Both the position numbers and the translations under genes were made by a program. Shown here in pieces: positions 25,446-38,700 of a DNA stretch of 64,000 bases. The notes under the pieces were generated by a model. That model saw only the letters and a list, made by a program, of their open reading frames with translations, did no database searches and was not told the origin of the DNA. Source of the DNA: Dirofilaria immitis (Eukaryota > Nematoda > Chromadorea > Rhabditida > Onchocercidae); the NCBI GenBank assembly GCA_024305405.1, contig JAKNDB010000026.1:62001-126000 (forward strand). Reading direction: 5' to 3'. How positions within the stretch are numbered: the stretch's first letter is position 1; each line of letters begins with the position of its first letter.

Positions 25446-26262
25446 GGTAACTGATTGTTTTTGTGAAAGTTTTTGCTGTTTATTATTATCATATTTACAT
25501 GCTCAATTCGCTGCTTGCGAAATTCGTATATCATTTTTCGTCGTAATTTGAAACTATTTGGTATGTATATTACACGTACAAAATTATAAAATGCTGCTGA
25601 TGAATATCAGATTGATTGATTAGCATTGATTAGTTAATTGATCACTGGCATAATGAATCAATTTTTGAATGTAGGAGGCAATCAATGATTTCTATCATTT
25701 CTCGTAGAGAATTGAATAAGATTCTTTTTTTCTAATTTCCATTATTTCTGTGTTTACATTCCTCTTATGTTTCCATTTATTTTTTTTCACTTAAATCTTC
25801 ATTTTTATAACATATATTCATTAGAAAATATTAAATAGCATTCATTTATTGTCTGCTTTCAATTCAGTTTATGTGATACATTATGTAGATAGCAGCGTGA
25901 TTTGTAATTTTTACCTGTTAATTATATTAAGATAGGCATTCAGGATAATTATATATGTAGTTAATAAGGCGTGAATTTGCGTTTTCGTAACGTATATAGC
26001 GATGAATGCCATGTTTTTTTGTATTGCTATATCATAGAAGTAGCATGTTATTGCAGAAGGACGTGTTTGAGTATGTTTTCGTAATGCGGCATGTGAAAGA
26101 GAGGGAATAAATTAATAGGAAAGATGAAATCTAGTTAAAGAATGAATTGGTAAATACGTTAACCTTCTGTTATTGGTTGATTTTGATATGATTCAGTCTT
26201 TTTGGTTACAGATTTAGGTTTGAAGTCTTTCTCAGCGAAACATCACTACCCCGAATTTTTTT

Positions 26263-29200
26263 ATGGCGAGTAAATCGCAGTTAACATTTGCACGGATTGT
26301 ATCCGGGACTGTTGATACAAACGGTACTGGTACTGGAAGTATTGCGATAACGCAAGCGCCTGTCACTATCGCAGTTGCTTCAACTACTGCTACTACTATT
26401 GCTACTAGTATTGCTACTACTACTACTGCTACTACTGCTACTATTACCACTACTACAACTGCTATTACTACTACTGCCGCAATGGCAAACAGTCCGATCA
26501 TAGATAGTAGCATCGCTGCGATGGAATCAGGAAATGACATAAGCAGTACAACACCAGGAGGTTCATGTGTAACCGCGTCAGCTGTTCCTAATTGCTCCGG
26601 TAAGAATAAGGATAATTTACACCAACGATTTGTTGAGGAACGAAAACCGGATTCAGATAGCAGTGCTCACGTTCAACGTCCGATACAGTGTGGACCACAT
26701 CAGCAAAATCATTATCATCAACAAATTCAGCGACGTAACAAACCACGACCCAAAAGTGATCGTTCGCGAAAGGTTATTTTGAAAAACATCGTTCAGCGTT
26801 GTTTTTTCCATATATTTCATTACTAAGTGCAGCAGTAATAGCCTATAATAATATAATTTCATATGTCAATGCAGCGACTCATTTTGCATTCCATATATTT
26901 TGTTGTGAATGTTTTCCAAGGCTGAAAAAGCATCCTACTGTACTAGTAGTATTTGCAAATGTAAAAAGCTTTACTAGAAATTAACTAGCTTTATGTCGCA
27001 AATATGTTCGCTAATCATAACCTTTTTTTAGGATGACAACGTATTATCCGTAGGTAAGGAAGAAAATGAAACACATGCGGAACAACAACCTGAAGTAGTC
27101 TTAGGTCCTGCTCCACTTCCAACTGTGAACGCCTGGTTCAAACAGTCCACAACAGGTATACTCAGTCTTTCGCTTTTTCTTTCTTTTTTTATTCATATGT
27201 ACACTTTTTTTGTGAAAAAAACGTTGTACTTCAGTTTGATCTTATCAGCTAAGTTCTGCATTGCTTCTACAATATTTTTCTCTCATATTAATGGTGTTCA
27301 TTAACATTTAAGAGTAATTAAGCAACTCGTTATCATTTTTTGAAGTATGACTAGGTTACATCAAATCAGCTGTGTTGCATTGTATTTAGCTTTGTTATTG
27401 CGTACTTATGTTCTGATAGTGTTTCAGCTTAGTCTTTCTCATTTTTTATTCGCTTTAAGAGGAAGAATTAATCAATATATGAAATATTAATAATTAATTT
27501 CCTATAGAATTTTCTCAGTGCGTGAAAAGCAACTCTTAGAAGTTATAGCTGCAAAGCGAAATTCAGAAATCTGCAAATTTTAGAAACCAAAGAATCAAAG
27601 GAAGAAGGTGGTGTTTTGAATTCTCACATATCCTCAACAAAAGAAGAGATTAATTCATTACCTTTAAAAACGGTGGTCGTTGATAAGGATAATATTATTA
27701 AGGTTTGTTTTAATAGGAAATAGCAAATTTAATTCGTTTTTGTTTATATCTCTTTGAATGTACTATATTAGGAAATGATAGAGGTAAGAGTTATTCATCA
27801 TATCATCAACCTCATGCAATTTCATCTCCATAGTCCCATCAGAAAATGAAATGTCAAGTACATTTTACCTGATTTAGTTAAATATCTAGTTTCTGTATGA
27901 GACAAAGGACAGATAAGGCAGGCCATATTGCTCGTTAAAAGATTCTTTACAGTATTTGATGCATTCTGAGACATTTATTTTTTATCGTTTTTGATTTTTA
28001 AGAATTCTTTTTCTTTGCAATTATTTTAGTTAATTCACCACATCTAATGCTCATTTAGTTCTTTCTGATGCCTATTGTATAGCATGATATGTTTTGCAAA
28101 TGCAGAGTTTTGAGACAGGCGATTATTAATTTTATTGGTAATATGATTAAGTGAATTCAATGAGAAAATTTTGTTGAAATTCTTGCACCTGTGCACTTTG
28201 TCTGCAGTGCAACAAAGGTTCTATTCGATCGAAGTATATTTCGATGTAACAGTTGTGCACTTTATCCGTTCCCTTCTGTTTGATAGTTATGGGATCGATG
28301 ATCTTTACGCATGGTCTCTATGCTTGCATATTTGATATTTTCAAACTAATCACGTGCTTTCACAAAATGTTTATTATCGGTATTGTTTATTCAGTCAATG
28401 GCGCAAGAAACGCTAACATCCACAGGTGAAAATAATTCGAAGATAGCGAAATCTCCTCATTCGAGTCAAACAACAAAACAAGAAGAGCAGATTGATACCG
28501 AAGTACGTATCCATTACTTACTAGTGTGATATTGATGAAATTCTGTACATAATATTAAAAGCTGCTCTTTCAGTACAAATACATAAATAGCATAAATATA
28601 TTCCAACGTTTCTCCTCCCCAACTCCATTCTCTTCTCCTTTTCTTTGTCCTTCATATACTTAATTAGTGATTAGTAATTATCCGAAAACTTTATGTCTAT
28701 AAATGCATGTTTTTATAGTAATTAGCAAAGTTCAGTAAGTTTGTCGGCATTTGGACAACTTTCACTTCATAGACAAAAACCAGCACATAAAGCATGCTAC
28801 TAACACTTTTCATTTTTATCTATTATTTTTGAGATCCTTAAATTTTTAGCATGTCATACGGAAATTAGCTGCCGCCTTCACTTCATAAAATGACCAAAAA
28901 TTGGTCTTCTAATACAATTATTTTTGAATGTAGAAAACTTATACCTTCATGCAGATTCAGTTAATACTCTTTTGAATTTTTCTAGGTATAGCTTGTTAGC
29001 TTGCTAAATATTTCATTTGTTAGAACATTTCTTAATATAGTCAATTTTTAGCAATCAACGTCATTGGTAGTTTTATATCAACTTGATTTGTCATGAAACT
29101 GAGGCATGCAGTAAAATTGGCAAGCGTGACTTTTGGGATTTATTGTTTCTTCACATCCTGCTCTTTTCTTTGTATTTAGATGCTGTGTTGATAGATTTCT

Positions 29201-32200
29201 ATCAGTTCACATGTTTTTAAGACAACGAATGTAGATGACAAAGCTTGGCCGTCGTTGAATGAAGCCGTCAATGAAGAATTGAAACCGGATAGCGCGAAAG
29301 GGGATACTATTAATCATGAAATAATAAAGACACTGACAGTTCAGAGGCAATATGTTATATGGTATTTTTGTTTTGTGTTCTGAATGAAGTACTAGTTGAT
29401 ATCGGGAACTATAGTGCTTTTCTGTCTTAATATGTGTTTTTGCATCTATTTATCGTTTCGGATGATTATCCGTTATAACGGATCTTTATTAGACATTGCT
29501 GGGTTTGAAAATACAGATATAAAGATAAAAACGTAAAATGATTCCTGATTGCAGTTATCATTTTGTTATTTTCAAACTTATGCACTTTCGTTGTTCATAA
29601 TCTTCCGGGATTTTGGAATTACTATGAAGCTTATCAATAACTGGGATTATTTTAGGATATGAAGCAAGATAGGGATAAAGAGAATGAAAGTAATGGAAAT
29701 GGGGAAAAAGTGGCAGAAGTGGCAAAACATGGAAGAAGTTGGACATCGATGTGGATTATACGGGACGTGAGGGACAAGGAAGACGCGGCAATATTGGACC
29801 GGGTAGCAAGAATGATCATCCACAAAAAAACAGGTTTTTAGACGAATCTTCTTTGCACTTTGGTTATTAAACAAAAGCAGTGAATAATCTCTCTTCAAGA
29901 ACTTTCATTTACTGTTTTAATTCTCAGAGCATCCTTTGCATAATTTTGATGCGCTTTAAAGTTTTTGTTGACATAAAAATATTCACGTTTTAAACTTTTT
30001 GGAACAGCAATTCTTTCCTGTGTGGGAACCGAGTAAAATTTTATTGTGAGTTCTCCATATGTGGAATTGATTTGTCTGCACATATTCTTCGGCAGACAGA
30101 CAGTTTTATTATGCTGAACTATCGATTGTTTTTTCATCGACAGTTTTTTCTTTTTTCTTTTTTGTGATTGATCGTTCCTCGTATCTTAATTTTCGTTAGT
30201 CATTAAATGTGAATGTGAGCTTGCTAAAATACATGTGCTTTTTCTGGAATCTAGAAAGTTTATAGATTTATTTGTAATATTCCCTGAGTTGATATTTATA
30301 ACTATAAATTTCATATCGTCTGCTCGATTCCGTATTTGGTCGCCAAGACGTCAAAATTATTAGATCACTGTAATTAATGCCTTTTTGTGTTACTGATCTC
30401 CTCCCTATCAGGTCGGAGACAGGTCAGTTGCTTCATTCAGTCGGACTGTTATCATTCTTGTTGTATCATTCTTGTTGCTCTACCAATCTTTTAATTGATA
30501 ACATAATCACATATACTTTTTTCCGCATTTAATAATTTCATTTATAATAGTGGCATAGTTCGAGAGAAACGAAATTCAATATGCGTTATTTATTCAACGT
30601 ATCATGAGAAGACCAGAACAAAATGTCAACAAATGTGCAACATGAAGCAGTTCTCTTAAAAGTATAATGAAATACTCTAGCAGGAGAGGTCCGAGCTTCG
30701 TGAAACAGCAAACAGTAAAAGAATACAGCAATCTATCTTATGGGGTCATCACCGATCCTGCTTCAGCAACCGAAAATGTCTCAAAGATTGTACCAGCATT
30801 AGCGCCCGCATCTTTACTGGGTTGTGCACAACCGTTATCATGCATTGCACCGGCACTTATATACAATCCTGAATGTGCTACTGTCAGTGAGGAATACGCT
30901 GAGGAAGACTACTGGTAAGATGTTGTTGCGTTGTGTGCCGCCTGCTGATATTCCAATCCGCTCGCTTTTCTTACAGTAATCGCTTTTATCCTTATATTCT
31001 AACCTGATTTTATGTTATCAATGTATATGTAGTAGTAATGGAATTGAAGGATGAAATTTAATTTGAAAAATTAGGAAATATCAATCTTTGGATGAAACAT
31101 TCAAGTTAATAACGAGCAGGTTTGTTTGCTTAAATTTCAGTGCACTCTTTCGATGTCAACATTTGGAAAAGATTAAAAAAATATTGAAAATGTGAACTTC
31201 AATTCATTTTTTCATTCTTTATCCAATAGCACATTTGTTTGTGTTCCTATTTCTTTTGTTTCTCCTCCTTATTAGATGCCATAGTTATTGCCAAAAATTG
31301 CTATGTCATTACATATAGATATTACTTTCAGAACTTGGAACCCATAGTATCACAATAAGTCTTTTTTGCTTTTGCTCGAAATGATGATATATTTATCACA
31401 TAATTTTACACTATATAGCTAAAGTTTTGATATATTGTTGATGAAATTTTAGTCTGATTCATATAGAATATTCCATCAAGCACATATCTACTACATATAT
31501 TTTGCATTAAAAGTTATAAGTAACTGCAATTTTACTACAAGATTTCCTTGCTTGCAGCTTTCTATACTTGCCTGTCTGTCTGCCAAATGCATGCATATAT
31601 TAAATTTTAGCCATTAGCCAAGCCTAATTGTTAATATTAAGCAGAATCAGTCTCACAGCATTTTTGCTAAGAAACGAAGCTATAGCTATTATCTTCGACT
31701 GGTATGTTTTGAATTCTATTTACTTATTTCTTATGCTCACTTAGTCAGATTCATTTGCCTTGCCAAGCACATTTTTCCAAATGCTACTTTAATTTTGTCT
31801 AGTACTGTACAATTTAGTTCTCTAATTAAAGAAATATATTCCCTTCGGGATTAAAATTGCCCTTGTATTTTGAACTCTTTAAAGTATATTGGTTTTGTTG
31901 GAATCTGTTTACGGTAAATTATTGCATTCCTGTCTCGACTGGATTGATAAATTTAAGTTTTTTCAAAGATAGTTAATTATTCATTAAATATACCTTATTG
32001 ATCCTCTTTAATCTGACATTTTTTAAATGAAATTTGGTGCAGGCATCGTAGAAAGTTGCGTTCATGAATAAAATCAATCATGATGGTCTTTGCTGCCCTT
32101 TTTCTTCTTTTCGAAAGCATAAAGGATGAGATTTTTGAATGTCGTTCTTCTAATTATGGATTTTATGAAAGAACTTGAGCAAATGAATTAAGAATCTAAG

Positions 32201-32710
32201 GATCATTATGAATGAAATTTATAAAAGGCATTCGAGCAGTGGAGGTGTTGCTTCTGAAAAAAACTGAATACTTGGAAATATTTCGAAGAAAGACTTAACA
32301 GAGAGAGCATTATTGGAAATTTTGTTGGAAAGGATGAGGTTTTTCTCATGAGATGATAGTGATGTATGATTGTTGTGTGAGAATTATCATGAAGATTTAT
32401 ATCAAGAAGAAACGAAAAAAAATGCTATGCATCTTCAGTGATGAAATTACTATTTTTGTGTGATTTTTCATTTTTTATAGAAATTTTCTTGGATATATGC
32501 TACTGATATGAATATTACGCATGCATAGCATATGCATTTAAATATATGCTTATAACTATATAATGCGTATTCTTAATATAAATGCATCCATACGCTTATA
32601 TATAAATTTGTTTCTTTACTAATAGTTTTAAATATATAGGAAACATTCTACTACCTCATTTTGAAATATCTCGAAATATCTATACAGACACTAAAAAATC
32701 ACATGATATT

Positions 32711-32756
<46 letters not shown>

Positions 32757-35700
32757 TTAGGCTTAGGTTTAAGCTTAGGCTTAGGTATATATATATATAT
32801 ATATATATATATTGATGATCACAGCTTAAATGTTTAGACAGTTCAATAATTCTTGACATTTTCCAAAGCATTTTTTTGAAGTTGTGACTTGTTCAAATGT
32901 ATGCGATATATATGCAGTGAGAGTAGTAGTTGCCGGTAGAAGAGCAATATTGTATGTCTAGACATATCAGATATTTCGACTGCTGCATAAATCGATTTGA
33001 AAAAGGAACTGAAGTTTGGGATGTTAGAGCGAGGTAGTAGAATGATGATGGAAATGCTAGAGTTTGTAGCATTCGGTCAGTCAGCCAGTCAGCCCGATCG
33101 TTGAATTTTCATAATCAATAGGATTGTCACACACGCATATATTGTCACCGTCTCATTTTCTCCCTACTCCCCGTTATTTGATTGTAATCTCCACTCCGAG
33201 AAACACATCCTGTAATAATGCTGCATATTTGACTAATAGGATAGGCGGAAAAAGAGATAGGAATGTTGCATATGTCGTCTTTTACATGAATTGGTTTATT
33301 TTTGACAAACAGATATAAAGATAAATGTGATTGATCTACCTAATGATAGTAATAAGCTAGCATAATAGCACTTATGGGACATATTGATAATCATCCCATT
33401 CAAGTATTATTCAATTTTCTACTATTATCCTTCTAAAAGAACAAATTAGTCTGAAATGTCCCGCATCATGCTCCTCCTCGTTTTTCGTAAGCTTACGGGT
33501 GTCTATTCGTTAGTTGGAAAATAACTGCTGCACAATAATGGAGCGAAAAGAATGAGGCGTGTGTTTGAACTCGTTTTTTCCGTTTAGGATTCATCGCCAT
33601 TCTCGTTATCGACCTGCTCATCCTTTGCCCGTGTTCATGTTACATCCATTTCTTTTCCTTCTTTGATTATTGCTTCTTTTCGTAGACTAGTTAGAACAAA
33701 ATTGACTCATCACTATTACTGCTATATTATTCTATTTTCACTTTTGTTGTCGTTTATCTTTCTCGATACCCTTATCTTTTTGCCTTCTCTTTATCATTCT
33801 CTTCTATATTTCCCAACACTTTCTTCTGTTTTTCTTTTTTGAACATGATGTTCAAAAAAATCTATTTTGGATTCAATTTGTTGCCATTTTCTATTAGATT
33901 TTGTTGAAAATAATTTTAGAATGTGTTCTTCTTCTTTCCATCCATTTTATTCTATTAGCTTTGTTGCTCCTCGGATAGCTTTTGCCCTTTTGGTTGTGAA
34001 TGTATTCATTCATTTAGCTTGCAAATAGCATATGTTATAGTTTATTATCAGTCCCAGAATAAGCAAAATATTTTGATCTGTTCCAAATTATTAATTTATT
34101 TCTTTTGATATCTTTGTTATCTTTCATCTTCTTTATCATTATTCCTTTTTTCTTCTAATTTCATGAGGTACTGATTGCAAGTTTGTATTTCTTTTTTCTT
34201 AACTACCAAAAAAAAGTAATATGTTAGCGAAACTTTAAGGATGCATCTATTTTGATTTCTACTAGCTTTTCATCTTTCACTTTTATTTTTTTGCCGAAGT
34301 GTGTTATTATCAATTTTCTAAATATTTAAGATGATTATAAGCTATCATATTGAGTGGATTATTTGTTAAACGATATTAGCTATTTAGATTGTTGATTTAG
34401 TCTCTCTCAATCTCCTTTGTTATTCTTATGTGTGTTTTTTTACAGAAGTTTTTAGCCTATTGAGCTTTTAAAAACATATTAAGATTAGAGTTTTGTTTTT
34501 GCTTGAAATATATGCTCTAAATTTATTGCGGCTTGCGTTGGCATTTGAAATGTTAATAATCAAATATGTCGAAGATATCTAGTTTTCTATATTGTTTTCA
34601 GCACGAGTTGATGACATTAAATTGACAGGCGTGTGAGAGATTGCAAATACATTCTATGTAGATTAGATAAGTCGAGTAATGTTTTTGAATGAGAGCTGTG
34701 GGAATGAAGTTTTCACGTCATAATATCTTTTAGATATGAATTATTAGAAATATGATGGCCAAATTATCCCTTTTATTTTCTCTGCTTATATGCAAATTCC
34801 TTGCGCAAATAATAAATTTTGATCAACGTCGATTTATTTAGTAACATCATTGATCTATTATGCTAATTTTTTTGCACCGGATGTATGCTAATGTTATGAA
34901 GTGATTAAATATTTTATGCCCCTATTGTCTTTGCAATTTACGGTAATCCGTTATCGTGAAATGACGTAGTGATGTTGTGAATACTTTGAGGACTATCATT
35001 TATCGGGGCTTTATGTTGTTAAATAAATCTAACATTGCACTGCTTGCATAACAATAAATAGCAACTAGATGCCCACTGTTATCAAAATTTCTCATTCGTA
35101 CAGTTGATACCAAAAGTTGTATATGTCGCGTTGATGTTAACATATACGTATATATTTGTTGAGAAGCACTGCGTAGTTTTCTGTAACCTTTTTGTTTATT
35201 TTCTACGTGTTAATTTTTTCATATTATTGGTAGTGATAACGGTAGTATGATGATGGATAAGTAACTATTAACTTCGCTTGGTCCCGTCCATCTCTCCTCC
35301 CCTCTCTTTCTCATTAGTAAATAATACAGTATCCGATGTGATCATCGGATTAATTAGCATTTTTTCTTCCAGGTACTTGGATACAGCTTCAAACGGATTT
35401 TATTATCAGTTAGAAGGAAACCAAGGGTGGAAGAAAAAGTGGATTCTGATGGTGAATTTATCGGTACACACCATCATTATCACAGTATACCGTCTATACA
35501 GGGTCAAAAACCTATGATTACGGCAGTTCCTGTAATCCCACTTCCTTCTTACCAGCCGAAAATCCGCAATCAGAAAGCAATGAATACAAACCCACCGCAA
35601 AGGTTTCTTATTACTTAGTACTGCATCTTTTTAGTTTCATTTTCATTACTCATGCCAGGTGACTAACCAATCTCAATATTTGTCATGCAAAAATATGCTA

Positions 35701-38700
35701 TAAACTGTGATAAGTAAGTATCTTTTAGGAGCTTTTGGAAACTAAGTAGAATTTTGGTTGATTATAATGCGAATATTCCATATTAGGTTCGTTATAAATT
35801 CGAACGTGAACCGTAATAATAAAATTAAGTACTGGTATTCGTATTATTTCGAAATCTGAATTTGCATTAATTAGAGGAAAATGATAAGGAAGTGATGGGA
35901 CCAGATAGTAAGTAATATTTAGTACTGACTGTCAATAGAATTTTTAACATTACGATTTATGGGAGAATTAAATGTAAGGATTCTTATATTTTTTGTTAAC
36001 AATATCTATTCCTTTTGCTAATATTCCACGTTTCACTAGCAAAATATTTTCTGCAGATATATTTGTTTTAACCGAATACTTAATTCATTAACAATTTTGG
36101 TTTATAATGCATTATTTTATAAAATATTGAAGCTGAGGATATAATTACATGGTATAAGAGGAGGTTTTCTCGCTGAAATTAAATCAGTAGAAAAGTGCCA
36201 GCGGGCGTTAAATACATTACTATTGAGTATGGATAATCTCTTTCAATAGCTCTCATAGCTCTCCTCTATTTTTATTTAGTTGTACTATTATAATTTTATT
36301 TCATTGCTATTTGATTACTTTATATATGATGATAGAATGATAAGCTGTAAATTAGATGGGTTGTTTATATATCGGAAGTCCACATATAACGAGACTGATT
36401 GACTAACCATGAAAATGGAATGACATATATATAATTTGAGATAGAGCGCTGCATTTATTCGACATGAATATTTCTTTAAAAATGTTGCATGGAAATTCAG
36501 CATGAAATGCATGGAAATTTGATTTAAATTTTCACATTGTTTTTCCTTTTTTGAGTACATGGAAACAATTTGGCGTGAGTTTGTTGATTACAATGTTGTA
36601 CAGCTGTGCAATATTGAAGTGAATGTGATGACAAACCGTTGTCGATGAGTATTTAAGCTGACATACTCATTTCATACACCGTAAACCTGTTGTTATTCTT
36701 GTCTTGGCTATTACTAATGTTGATGAGAGAGTGAAGTAATTGTGAATGAATCATCTCATCGATGCATTGTTCCAAGTTCAGAGTGATTCATTTTGTAAAA
36801 TTGCATAGGAGTTAAGATACTCCTCAGGTATCATTAATGATATTTTAAATTAATAGAACAAAAGAACCAAGTACGAAATTTTTTTTTTGATAAAGGAGGT
36901 GAAATATACTACTGTGAAATTCTTAATTTAATGGGCAAATAAGACTTTTTTTGCATTTTGGAACTAATATATTAACATCAAATTTATTTGTTAAGCAGAA
37001 CGCATTATGGATAAGGGAGATTGAGAAAGAAAAGGCAGATTTATTGCTCAATATGATTTTGAAATTGTTGTAGTAGAATCAATGTTTAACTTAGCTGTGA
37101 AAGAAAAGATAAATTCGACTTCTTGTTCATTATTATTTGGCATGACTTCTTTTTCACTACCTGCTTCGAATCGTTTTCCAGTATCTAAAGTAATGTTGCA
37201 TTTTCAGTGAGTTGACAGAGTTTTATAATATATTCTCATCGTTAGCACCCGTTGCTAGGATAAGCATTCTATACATATTATGATCAACTTACGCTGTTTG
37301 GCGGATACAATTTTATTTAAATATCAATATTTTAGTACACGATGCATGAAAAATAATGTTTCTGTTTGAAAAAGATGAAAGATTGCTATATTATCCGTCT
37401 TTTCTTTCGGCTTCGATCTAACAACGATAAAATTATAAGAAATGAAGTACCATGAAGTTAGGCAAGCAAGGAAGAATAATGGAAGAAAGGAAAGAAAAAC
37501 ACGTTAGTATTTGTAGGCATTAAAATGCGATTAATTTAAAAGAAGAGGAAATGACCTCGTGGAAAACTAGTCTGTAATAATGAAATTCCTGTTCGAAATT
37601 ATCGTTTATCATCTTCCATCGCAATATTGATACTTTTCTATTTGTTGCAATTTTGTTTTCATCATTATTGGAGTGACATCATTTCCTTCCTCAAAAATTG
37701 GTTGTACAGTGCTTCAATAATGTATTCTATCGAATATGATTTTTTCTTTAAAATCATTTTCTCTTGTATTAAATGATACTCAACTCTTTTACTATATTTT
37801 TATTTGTTAGCTTCAAGGTTACTTTCTAATGTTATTTGTTCATAAGATTGCATCATTAACGGTCCGAAAATATTTTGAACTTTATTTGATAATTCAAAAT
37901 ATGGGAAGACAGAATAGAGGAAAAGACAAAAAGAATCAAATATCGAGATTGATGTATATCAATTATTCTACTTTTTGGAGAATCCTTTTCGGTTTTTAAA
38001 GCATCATATCTAATTTTGTTTATTTTTTGACGAGCAGCATTTTTCTTGCATATCATTTTTACTTTTGTACTGTAATATAATAAATGGTTCACTCGCTTCA
38101 AAGCTTTATTGCTATCTTATGATAATGACGAAATTTTGGAAATAAATAACTAAAATCGTTTATTTTTTAATTAATATGCCAAAATAATAATTTCTGAAGG
38201 ATTATAAAATATTTTTGCAGGTACAATAAACGCGACGAAACAACGGCAATGGCAACTGCAGCACCAAATGGTATTACCCAGCAACAATGGGCTACAACAT
38301 CGGCGGCAGCAGCAGCAGCTGCTGCTGCTGCAGCACTTCAAAATGGTGGAAATCGCCATCGACCATACTTCGGACAGCCACAATTTGTTCGTGCACCAAT
38401 AATTGGAAATCGCATAAGTGGAGTGGATTATTGGCATAAAAATGGTGGTTCTGCTGCGGATGCTGTACGTCGCCAGCAGCAACAACAACCACTTCATTAT
38501 GAACGCGGCGGCACCGGTGGTAATGTTGGGAGTGATGACATGTCGGATCGCAACAAGACATTTTTTTCACGTAACGATAAATGGCAACCACGTGGGTCAC
38601 ATCCACAAGCACCGCCAAAATTAACTGCTGCACAAAGACGAGCACGTGGACCATTACCAGACTGGGATGAATGTGCGGGAGATGATGATAACTTCGATTA

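Larger units (their letters stand above)
22735..26262. other. intergenic between BUB1 and LARP1
   Basis: No supported gene. The spacer includes a TGTA/GT-rich microsatellite field (24090-24890) and a purine tract (25310-25445). Its 3' end probably contains the LARP1 promoter and 5' UTR; possible acceptors end at 26211 and 26235. Confidence 0.5.

Noticed and set aside
26232..26540. Val/Ala-rich minus-strand frame
   Set aside because: Mirror of the ACT/GCT triplet-rich LARP1 N-terminal exon.
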